Below, piece after piece: positions 9,502 through 18,163 of a stretch of 18,163 bases of DNA. This DNA is from Basidiobolus heterosporus B8920 (lineage: Eukaryota > Basidiobolomycota > Basidiobolomycetes > Basidiobolales > Basidiobolaceae). The notes beneath the pieces are model-generated. The model saw nothing but the letters and a program-made list of their open reading frames with translations, was not told the DNA's origin and made no database searches. The first letter of the stretch is position 1. Every line of letters begins with the position of its first letter. The stretch spans positions 1 through 18,163 of the forward strand of contig JNET01032845.1 in assembly GCA_000697455.1 (NCBI GenBank), given 5' to 3'. The translations under genes and the position numbers were made by a program.

Positions 9502-12500
9502 ATGCCAAGCTCCAAGCCAACACCTTCTAAGCGTAGTTTGAGCCTTACACAGACCTCTTGGATATTCAGTAAACATCCTCCCCTGCCCGGGTCGTTGACT
9601 CAGGAAAACGTTATTCAAACAAAAGAAGCCACCCAAATACCTGCGACAGCTGTAATGAGGTTGTCATTTTTTCATGCTAACGTATCAAAAGAATCTGGTC
9701 TACTAGATTCCGGCGAGAGCACGTTAGAAACCGTTTCCCTCTCAAATTCACCTCCTTCATATACTTCCCTTTTTGAGGAAAATAACAAGTCCGTTCCCTT
9801 CGCTCAGAAGAGTTCACCTTGTGAATCCACTCCGAAGCCTACACAGGTACAAACAACAGAGTCAGATGATATAGGTCTATCTGCAAGTGAGCCTAAAGCG
9901 AAAGTTGACTCTGCCGCGTATCCAGCAGACGATACTTCTGGCTTCCACACTCCACCAGTTTTCGAGAGTTTCGAGCAGTCTTCACCAGTTGGTTACTCTT
10001 TTGGAGTAACATCTCTCAATCTTGCCATGCAAAAACTAAACCAATTGGAAAGAGGAAATAGGCGAAAATCCATGCCCACCCTCCATTCTCGATCGTATAT
10101 AGATCCCCCCGAAGGAGGATATCAAACTCCACCTCAATTTGAGTGTAAAGTTCTAGAACCACCTAGCGATTCTAGTGTCTCAGACTCTACAGACTCTCCA
10201 GACACTCATTTCGAACCTAGACACAATCCCGGTGAACTAAGCAAGGAGCAGCAAAAGGAACATAATTTGAAACTCTTTCAGAATTCAAACTCTGACGAGA
10301 AAACTTACCAAATAGGCCAAGAGATTTTATCCAGCGAAAGAACTTATGTAAAAGGACTGTTGATGATTCAAAAGGTACACTTTTCATTGTTGTTGGATCA
10401 CGACACAAAGTCTAAACGAAGCCACTCATATATAGGTCTTTCTATGTCCTTTGCTGGAATCCTTGGCCACTGAAACGCCAATTTTACCTCGAAATTCGAT
10501 AACCAAAATTTTCTCCAACATACTTGATATCGTCAATTTAAACAAAGAGCTACTGAAGCAGTTAGAGGAGCAAGTTGCTAATGCGAGTCCCAGTATGGTT
10601 ACTGCAGAGATCGCGAAGATTTTCCTGGATATTGTGAGGATCTGGTTTCACTACTCTATCAATAAGTACACACGTTCTAATCATTTCCATCAAAGTCACC
10701 TTTTCTGAAGATGTACTCGATGTACGCTCGTAACTTTAGCAACGCAATCTCAACTGTATCTACTCACTCCAATCAGAACTCTTCGTTTGCCAGATTTATC
10801 GCTGCAAGTATTCCTTGCATTGTTATTTGTCAATCTGTGTATCCTCTAATATACACTGAACCTCACAGAAAGCCAACAAGCATCCAGAATGCGGTTCCCT
10901 TCGCTTTGAGAGCCATCTAATCCTACCTGTACAACGCATTCCTAGGTAAGTTGTAAGACTTTCCAGCATTTACCATACCAAACTAATTCCAATCGTTAAT
11001 GTGTGTTACTTAGATATGAAATGCTGCTGAAACAGTTAATCAAGAGCGTTGGTGAAAGGCATCCAGACCACGAATCTTTATCTAAAGCATTACTTTATGT
11101 CGAGGACGGTAATTCGATGCAACTAATCTTGTATTGAAGTGTAATGCTGATTCGTTTCGTTGCTTCTAGTGGCCAAGTATGTTAATGAGATGATCCGAGC
11201 TGGAGAAAAATCCATTATAATGGTCCATATTCAAAAATCCCTAACTGGATTCCCAGAGGTTATTCATGCTAATTCGAAGCAAACTACTCCAAATTCCACT
11301 AAATCTCTTGGTATACTAGAATCTCTTTGTCCCAGGTAGAACATTCATCCACCAAGGTTCTGCAAAAAAGGCATGAGGCTCAGAGTGTGTCATTTTTCAA
11401 CACCTCGTTAACTGGGTTTCTTCAAATGATAGATTTGTCGTAAAAATCACCAAGTCCGAAAAGTCTTCTTGTTTTCCGATATTTTGATATACGCTAGCAC
11501 AAGTTTAGTGGGTGATTCCTACTCATTTAAACGTAAATTGTCGCTTCGTGAACTCCATATCTCAGACATTTCGGATGAAGAAGGCAAGTTATGGATATTT
11601 AACTGCAGCCTTTCACTACTCTTACAAATTTTTCATATGGCGACAACAGGTGAACCACCTAACCGTTTCAAAATCAGTAGCCGAGAGAAATCCTTTGTTT
11701 TGTATGTTGGTAAGTCCTCTCAGTGCTATGCCATCGCATAAGCAAACAGGATAACCGATCTCGGTTTAACTAGAAACATTGGAACAAAAACACGAATGGA
11801 TTCATTTGGTGCAAACTGCCATCCAGAACCTGCAGGGCTCGATTATTCCTGACCAAGGAGTTAACCCCTCCAATATGACCGAAGAATTTAAGGAGCATCT
11901 AAGAGATACTATTTCCCGACAACGATCTGAAATAATCGAGCCAGCTGTAATCAAAGACTATTACTCTCCAGTTTGGGTACTAAACGAATGAATGGGCCAT
12001 ATGGTCACTGTGCAAAACACTTAAGATTCTTCTACGTTATAGGTCCCAGATAATGAGGCATCCAGTTGCGCCTGCTGTAAAGAACTGTTTAACCCAGTTA
12101 CTCGTCGAAAACACCATTGCAGGTGAGCATCTTGACAATCTCAAATCCTTCAAATATCTCCTAATAATCGTATTCAGAGTATGCGGCAAAGTGGTTTGTC
12201 ATGGTTGTTCTTCTAAAGTAGGCGCCCGTCTTATTAGATGCTTTATTGTCAAGTTTTTAATTTGTTTTTTAGCGATTCATGATTCCTGGAAAATATGGAG
12301 AGGATTCCAGGGTTGAGAGAATTTGTGATCCATGTTACAACCTTAAGTTTGGAAAACAAACTTCTTCAATGACCACTGCAATTTCTCCAGCCCTTCTGTC
12401 GCTAAAAATAAGCGCATTTTGGAGTTGGCTAACGACAGCAAAGATCCGGAAAACCGTCGACACAGTTTCGTTACGGATTCTACTAGGTCGAAAGGAACAC

Positions 12501-13222
12501 ATAGAAGAGGAAGCATCATTGATTCCATTCGATCTCAAAGGGTCAGTAGTTCGTTCTTATTTGTTGTTTATCTTCTTAATGTTCTGCTTATACTTCAACC
12601 CGCTAGACGAGAGCCATGACTATGCTTGAGTCTGGTCTAAGAGCCTCGTTCTATGGTGGTTCAACACCAATACTGAATCTGTCGTTCATGCTGAAGAAAA
12701 AATGTGACCTTTGCTTGGAGGAATTTTCCATATTCAGATGGAGAGTACGTATCAAAAATTCCTTGTATTGGGTCTATCGCATGAAACTTATCTCATGAAT
12801 TTTATAGAACGACTGTGGGAAGTGTAAGCGTACGGTTTGTTTTGATTGCCTAAGCAAGCAAACAACACGAGGCACATCCCCATCAACATGTAACCTTAAA
12901 GCGCTCAACAACGAGCAGAAAAATGAAGAAGATTTTGTAAAGATGAGCTCGGGAATGTTTGAGGATTACTTTGATGAAATAACCAAAATTTGTGATCCCT
13001 GTTCCAGAGGTCAGTATTGAATAACAAGTCACAATGAGCTCTGACTTACTAATGTTACGAACGATTGAACATGAAACATCAGGTATCCCACCATCACAAG
13101 TCCAAGTCAATGAACAAGGAGGTGGGTGGAGTATCATTGCGTTGAAATCACCCGAAATAGAGAGCATCGAAAGAGCGCAAGGATATTTTGGAGTGCTCAC
13201 TTCCCCGCAAACCAAAGCATAA
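9502..13222 (+). CDS. RhoGEF with DH-PH-FYVE and a second FYVE-like finger, upstream copy, ~909 aa
   Basis: Predicted guanine-nucleotide exchange factor for a Rho-family GTPase, directed to PI3P membranes by FYVE. Exons: 9502-10374, 10436-10633, 10696-10803, 10869-10945, 11014-11108, 11170-11258, 11320-11370, 11433-11583, 11650-11709, 11774-11976, 12043-12122, 12178-12217, 12273-12541 (see below), 12607-12744, 12808-13009, 13083-13222. Residues 1-265 are disordered, with SWIFSKHPPL at 19-28. DH spans about 270-480 ([31 protein letters not shown]); PH about 481-590 (RKVFLFSDILIYA). FYVE is about 635-700: [23 protein letters not shown] and RICDPC. A second cysteine finger is at 783-861. In the 12273-12541 exon the start and end lie in different frames. 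Either a 44-bp intron (12347-12390, giving 909 aa) or a one-base loss explains this. Introns 3, 7 and 8 appear to be GC-AG. Confidence 0.9.
10804..10868 (+). other. Probable GC-AG intron 3 of the upstream RhoGEF (alternative GT-AG at 10808-10872)
   Basis: Donor GCAAGT and acceptor CACAG give exons of 108 and 77 bp, identical to the paralogue, and FIA/KANKHPEC aligns to [11 protein letters not shown]. Sliding the intron 4 bp gives a GT donor and an AAAG acceptor with the same protein length but a poorer alignment. Confidence 0.6.
11371..11432 (+). other. GC-AG intron 7 of the upstream RhoGEF
   Basis: The exon ends AAAAAAG and the next bases are GCATGA; reading on reaches TGA at once. The paralogue has AAAAAA followed by GTTCGT at the same codon. 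No GT donor keeps the frame, so a GC donor is the simplest reading. Confidence 0.8.
11584..11649 (+). other. GC-AG intron 8 of the upstream RhoGEF
   Basis: GATGAAGAAG is followed by GCAAGT, the consensus GC donor, where the paralogue has GTTTTT after the same codons. The nearby GT at 11588 would bring in a stop with the conserved acceptor. Confidence 0.85.
12347..12390 (+). other. Candidate 44-bp intron (or site of a frameshift) in the upstream RhoGEF
   Basis: The reading frame before this segment (FYVE end, RICDPCYNL) and after it (KRILELANDSKD) differ. Removing GTTTGG...TTCTCCAG joins them. The segment would be the shortest intron in the window. Its start encodes Lys-Phe-Gly, which the paralogue translates at the same place, so it was probably once exon. 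Confidence 0.5.
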
Positions 13223-13781
13223 TTCTATATATTCACCAGCAGTATTTTTGTAATACTTTATTAATATGAATAACCCATTCATTCCTTTCATTCTTTATTA
13301 CATTGTAAATCTGAACTACCCCATCTAGCATGTATAAATATGACACCCCATCCTTTGTAACAACGTATAATCCTACAAGCACACACTCATATCTTCTACG
13401 ATTGACGCCACGAACCATCGGTTTCAAACAAGAACAACTGTAATGTACAACCCCATACTATCAATTTGGTATATCTATAACATGCATATGTGTGTCTGAA
13501 TTTAGATTAAATTCACCTGGTATCACCTAAAAACCATCTTAAATGTCCACACATGCAGCTACTCTGTAACGACCATTCCTCACTATCTGGGAAAGCCAGT
13601 CCATTTGTCGAGGCATAATGACACTATGTTCGTTCATAGCGTTAGAAATGACGTTGCTTCATCCTAATCTTCCCAAAACCTGCCTTGATAGTGCCTCGGA
13701 ACATGCAGTCCAAGCTGTGTAACCAGTCATGTAATCCAGCCGACTTTCAAACACCGATCGCGGAACCTCGAGGATTCCACC

Positions 13782-13803
13782 AGAGATTCACTAGAGATTC
13801 ACC
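13782..13803. repeat. 11-bp tandem repeat, two copies
   Basis: AGAGATTCACT is followed directly by AGAGATTCACC. It is short and may be trivial slippage. Confidence 0.7.
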
Positions 13804-13901
13804 CACTTTACCCACCTTAGAGTTTTCTTGGACCCAAGACATATTAATTTTCCTAATTGACGTATGTTGCGTTTGGCAATACTAGATGGATGTCTCACCT
13901 G

Positions 13902-13938
13902 TTCCAGATTCTTCCAGATTCTTCACTACTTGGTGAAG
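13902..13938. repeat. 10-bp tandem repeat followed by a 6-bp stem
   Basis: TTCCAGATTC occurs twice in a row (13902-13921). It runs into CTTCAC-TACTTG-GTGAAG (13921-13938), a perfect six-base inverted repeat with a six-base loop. Function is unknown and chance is possible. Confidence 0.6.
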
Positions 13939-14572
13939 TGGAGCTTCAATTCATGAGCATGGCACAAGCCGATTTTTATTGTCCGATTTCCAGCTTTGCC
14001 ATCATTTCCATGATCCACTCAATGGCCTAAGGTTTAAGACACCCGATACAAGCTTTTGGTCGGTTTGCATTCTCTGCCTTAATTTCTTATTAGACCTTAC
14101 TTGATACAACAATAATAGAGTCCCTGCATAAATTAGTTGACGACCAACCTTTTAATATGCATTCTAAAATTCATTAATATATATCGTATGACTGAGACTA
14201 AAAGCAGTGACTTGGTGACATATAAACACCATTGTACCACTTTCTAGGCCTACTCCCTAACTCGACTGTCCTTCTTTTTGTTTCCTATCAACTGTTTATT
14301 TCTCGTGGGAAGGAGGTAATCTGCGCTAAATATTTCTTGACTCTCATCTTTGTCTACCAGCCATCTCATCAATCCCATCTCTAAGTTTGTGGATATTTCA
14401 CTCAAGTTTGTCGTTTCGAGACTATGCAAGACTTGTAGTTTCCAAAGAGTGCATACACACCAGAAGATAGTTGAAAAACAACAAATCGTTAGTCGAACAT
14501 ATTTCCACAAATAGTGGCAGACGAATAGCTCTTTTCCATCTTTAATTATCTCGACTCCTCTTATTTGCTACC

Positions 14573-17500
14573 ATGTCATCTCGCAGTCACATAGAAATTC
14601 ATCCCAACCCTGAAGCGCCCATTAACCTTCGATTAACAAAAAAATCCTGGATATTTGCGAAACCTCCACCTCTTATCGAATCCCTCACCCATGAAAGTGT
14701 GGTTCAATCCCGCACCAACACAGATAAAGGGTTAGCCTCTGCTGTTATGAGGCTTTCCTTTTTCAAAAACAATTGCTCCAGGGATAGTCTATCCCTAGAG
14801 CCTGTAACCACGTTCACTTCTGAACCGGAAGAGGTAAATTCCTACAGTATTCCCCTCAATAGACCAAACGGACATAGTATGCCTTTGTATGTAAATAATA
14901 TGAAGCATAGATTATCCGACAATATGGATTTTGACGAAAGTTACGAGTATGGTGAGAACGGAACCGATGCTACACCATCTTTGTCCTCTTCCTTCGCCTC
15001 CACTTTCCACACGAGCTCAAACCGTAATAGTACAGTTACTGTAGAGTCGATCAACAGTTTATATTCTATCGCGGAATCCCCGCCTTACCCATCCGGTTAT
15101 CATACCCCACCCACATTTGCCTCTATTGATTATGAGGATGTACGTTCAAATAGAAGGTATCTCGCCAACTCTCCGGCCGACAGCGATGCGCAAGCACAAA
15201 CACCATTCAACAGAAGAACATCTTATCTTTCGAGCAGACATAGCGATATTGATAGCGAAGACTACTTTAGCCAGCGACGTAGCTACTTCCAAACTCGAGA
15301 GTCGTTTGAGCCACGTTATTCATCAAGCTTCGTATCAGAAAATGAAGATACCGACGACTTTAGTATCAATGATGACCTAGCCTCTTTTGAATCAGTAGAG
15401 ACAATTATCCCGCCTAGTAGAGTTCATTCTGATGGCTCTTATAAGCCTATGTCAGAGAAAGATTCAACAGAGTCTTCATACAATTCACCGAAATCTCCAG
15501 AGCAAGAAAAAACCAATCAAATAGCACAGGAGATACTCAATAGCGAAAGATCTTATGTCAATGGACTGCTGATGGTCCAAAAAGTAAGTGTTCAACCGTA
15601 TTTGCATTTCATTCGACTAGAATGAGTTAGTAAACGTCTATTCTTTGAAGGTCTTTCTGTGTCCCTTGCTGGAATCGTTGGCCACTGATGACGAGATTCT
15701 TCCTCGAAACTCGATCACTCGCATCTTCTCGAATATCTTGGACATTGTCAATCTGAACAAGGAGCTCCTGCGACAACTTGAAGAAGAGCTAAAGGATCTT
15801 GATGAAGAAACTGCACCCAAGAAAATTGCCAAGATCTTTTTAGACATTGTAAATGAAATAGACAGCATTTGTTCCTATATCACAACAAAATTAACTTCTT
15901 CTGTTAAGGCTCCCTTCTTGAAAATGTATTCTATGTACGCTCGTAACTTTAATAACGCTATCTCCACGGTGTCTACTCATTCAAATCAAAACTCGGCATT
16001 TGCCAAATTTATCAAGGTAAGGCCATGAAGCCATTCACTACTCCTAGCGATCTATATACTGATAGTTCATTCTCTTCTTTAGACGGCTAATGAGCGTCCG
16101 GAGTGTGGTTCACTGCGGTTTGAGAGTCATCTCATACTTCCGGTCCAACGGATCCCTAGGTAGTGTCAACCCAGCACTCTTGCGTAATGCACCTTCTAAG
16201 CCATTGAAATTTTAGATATGAGATGCTACTGAAGCAACTTGGTAAAAGTATCGGGGAAGAGCATCCAGACTACCTTTCACTTAATAAGGCATTACGATAT
16301 GTGGAAGATGGTAATCTATTTGCTATAGAATTCTATTGCGGGTGTCGAGTACTAAAGATAAATTCGGGATAGTGGCCAAATATGTGAACGAAATGATCAG
16401 GGCTGGAGAAAAGTCGATCATGATGGTGAACATTCAGAGATCTCTAACAAATTTCTCGGAGGTACGTAGTTCGAATACAGAATTGCATATCAGAACTATT
16501 GAATAACATCGCTCTCAGAATTTGTTCGTCCCCGGGAGGACTTTTATTCATCAGGGCACGGCTAAAAAAGTTCGTATATACCATTTTCTGGCGCAGATTT
16601 AGTGCAACGATTTATATCCTTTACCCCTCCTAGATATGCCGTAAAAACCACCAAATTCGCAAGTTCTTCCTGTTCTCCGATGTTCTCATTTACGCTAGTC
16701 CCAATTTGGTTGGAGAAACGTATTCTTTCAAGCGCAAATTATCCCTGAGAGAACTACACGTATCTGACATCCCAGATGAAGAAGGTTTTTTCCCCTCGTT
16801 TGATCTTCGAATAAGGAAAGTAGACTAAACATATGTAACATTTCGTCAGGGGAACCTGAAAACCGGTTCAAGATCAGCTCGCGAGAAAAATCCTTTGTAA
16901 TTTATGTTGGTAGGTAACCTAATACTTAGGAATCACTATCTACACCTCATTGAGCACCTTGTTTGATAGACAAAGCCCAGGAAAAAGATGAATGGATTGG
17001 TCTAATCTGTACAGCTATTCAGAATCTACAAGGCTCAATTGCTCCTCATGAAGGAGTCAATCCATCAAATATCAGCGATGAGTTTAGAAATATCTTGGAC
17101 GACACCCTCAGGAACCAACAACAACAACTAACTCAGCCCGTAATCACCGAGTACTATTCTCCAGTCTGGGTAAGTCGAATCATTAGTACTCAAATCTCTC
17201 ACTTTGGTGATTTGTTAAACTGAACTCTCGATCAGGTTCCAGATAGCGAAGCGTCCGATTGTGCTTGCTGTAAAGAGCCATTCAATGCAGTCACACGTCG
17301 TAAACATCACTGCCGGTAGGTTCTATTCCCAGTGGAAATTCAACTTCATTGCTAATTAATCATGTTTACCAAAGGCTTTGTGGAGAAGTGGTTTGTCACT
17401 CATGCTCCTCCAAGGTATGCTTCTAATATAATAGCATATATAATGAATTAGTCCGTTGATGAAATCATATTTCAACAGAGATTCATTATCAAAGGAAAAT

Positions 17501-18163
17501 ACGGAGAGGAGCCTAGGGTAGAGAGGATATGTGACCCATGCTACAGCATAAAATTCGGAAATACTGACGACTCACAACCTATATCGATGCCAAAGCCAAA
17601 ACGGGTCCTCGAATTAACGGCATCCCAGTTTTCGGAAGAACGTCGGCCAAGCTTTCTTGCTGATTCTATTAGAAGCAAAACAACCCCTGGAAGACGGGGA
17701 AGCATAATAGAATCTATCCGCTCTCAAAGGGCAAGTACAGGATAATATACATGTGATTTCATGCACCTATTCTCACCTTGTATTTATAGACTCGGGCCAT
17801 AACCATGATTGAATCGACCACATCGAGTTTACGCGCCTCATTCTATAGTGGCTCAGCTCCGATTCCTATGATGAATGCAGCGTTGAGAAAGAAATGCGAT
17901 CTTTGCTTGGAGGATTTTAGTATTTTCAGATGGCGTGTAAGTAACCAACATTAACCTTAACCCTAACCCAACCCTAACCCCAATCAATCATAATGATAAA
18001 GTCTCATTGGTTTTGGCTAATCCATGTATATACTTCATTAGAATGATTGTTTCAAATGTCATCGGACGGTGTGCTTTGATTGTCTCAACAAACGTATCAG
18101 TCGAACTCTACCGGAATTGACGTTGGAATGTGTCCTCACTAAGGAAATGAAAACGGATGACGG
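14573..18163 (+). CDS. RhoGEF with DH-PH-FYVE and a second FYVE-like finger, downstream copy, partial (893 residues visible)
   Basis: Tandem paralogue of the gene at 9502. Exons: 14573-15583, 15651-15848, 15909-16016, 16083-16159, 16216-16310, 16373-16461, 16519-16569, 16634-16784, 16850-16909, 16970-17169, 17236-17315, 17375-17414, 17479-17730, 17790-17936 and 18042 to the window edge. Most exon lengths equal those of the other copy. Residues 1-312 are disordered and acidic, with [10 protein letters not shown] at 25-34. DH spans about 315-526 ([31 protein letters not shown]), PH about 528-640 ([28 protein letters not shown]) and FYVE about 680-746 ([25 protein letters not shown]). The second finger starts CDLC at 840. 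Predicted role: Rho-family GTPase activation on PI3P membranes. Unlike the upstream copy, the frame is intact throughout. Intron 13 has a GC donor. Confidence 0.93.
15849..15908 (+). other. In-frame 60-bp intron inside the DH domain of the downstream RhoGEF
   Basis: GTAAAT...GTTAAG is a multiple of three with no stop, so an open frame runs through it. Removing it gives [12 protein letters not shown], which matches the paralogue's FLDI/SPFLKMYS and the usual RhoGEF sequence. Retention would insert 20 residues. Confidence 0.85.
17731..17789 (+). other. GC-AG intron 13 of the downstream RhoGEF
   Basis: The exon ends TCTCAAAGG and is followed by GCAAGT. The paralogue has the same exon end followed by GTCAGT. 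Using the GT four bases on would lead to a stop a few codons into the next exon. Confidence 0.85.
17951..17981 (+). repeat. Interstitial telomere-like repeat (CCCTAA)n inside an intron
   Basis: TTAACC-TTAACCC-TAACCCA-ACCCTAACCCC is an imperfect run of the vertebrate/fungal-type telomere hexamer. It lies in intron 14 of the downstream RhoGEF (17937-18041). That intron is 105 bp, against 63 bp for the matching intron of the other copy. Confidence 0.9.

Larger units (their letters stand above)
13223..14572. other. Intergenic spacer between the tandem RhoGEF genes
   Basis: About 1.35 kb with no supported gene. It must hold the 3' region of the first RhoGEF and the promoter of the second. I see two copies of an 11-mer (13782-13803), two copies of a 10-mer (13902-13921) and a small stem (13921-13938). 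No similarity to the other spacer was apparent by eye, so the duplication seems to be recognisable only in exons. Confidence 0.6.

Noticed and set aside
10808-10872. GT-AG version of intron 3 in the upstream RhoGEF
   Set aside because: Possible, and it gives the same protein length, but the GC-AG version four bases earlier keeps exon sizes and residue alignment identical to the paralogue. It remains an open alternative.
12279-12629. Uninterrupted 116-codon frame through the exon after FYVE in the upstream RhoGEF
   Set aside because: Its second half does not match the paralogue, while another frame of the same DNA does (KRILEL, RRGSIIDSIRSQR). The long frame is therefore probably read only if the candidate intron is retained.
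14250-14510. 86-codon minus-strand open frame with a hydrophobic start, just before the second RhoGEF
   Set aside because: It starts at TTG rather than ATG, resembles no family, and lies in the likely promoter and leader of the RhoGEF.

Overview
The window looks like nuclear DNA of a fungus. The first gene encodes a 1,3-beta-glucan synthase of the FKS1 type, a hallmark fungal cell-wall enzyme. Three of the four genes are cut by many short introns (about 50-75 bp), which had to be traced by eye from splice signals and protein continuity. An interstitial TTAGGG-type telomere repeat is also present. DH-PH-FYVE proteins with this intron density would suit an early-diverging lineage (Mucoromycota, Zoopagomycota or similar) better than Ascomycota, but the lineage is inference and no species is named.

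Layout. (1) 1-2414, minus: N-terminal part of FKS1, uninterrupted, running off the left edge. (2) 2415-4408: about 2 kb without a convincing gene, with a 35-bp tandem duplication and a small inverted repeat near the FKS1 start. (3) 4409-5109, minus: a 172-residue membrane protein of the Tic20-like/DUF4870 (UPF0132) family in four exons. (4) 5110-5782: divergent intergenic region. (5) 5783-8381, plus: a 742-residue, seven-exon protein with an N-terminal SAP motif and a central SAM-like domain. (6) 8382-9501: spacer with two short tandem repeats. (7) 9502-13222, plus: a complete RhoGEF (DH-PH-FYVE plus a second FYVE-like zinc finger), about 16 exons. (8) 13223-14572: spacer. (9) 14573-18163, plus: a tandem paralogue of the same RhoGEF, with the same exon plan, running off the right edge.

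Functional links. FKS1 makes the main wall glucan and in yeast is activated by Rho1 GTPase. The two tandem RhoGEFs are predicted to activate Rho-family GTPases on PI3P-bearing membranes. Having both in one window is suggestive of wall and polarity control, but linkage alone does not show that they act together.

The most interesting material is in the RhoGEF pair. It shows a second, long-looped FYVE-like finger and an unusual number of GC-AG introns. One spot in the upstream copy is either a frameshift or an exon segment turned into a 44-bp intron. The downstream copy has an in-frame, stop-free 60-bp intron inside the DH domain and a telomere-like repeat inside a lengthened intron. No RNA genes, CRISPR arrays or transposable elements were recognised.
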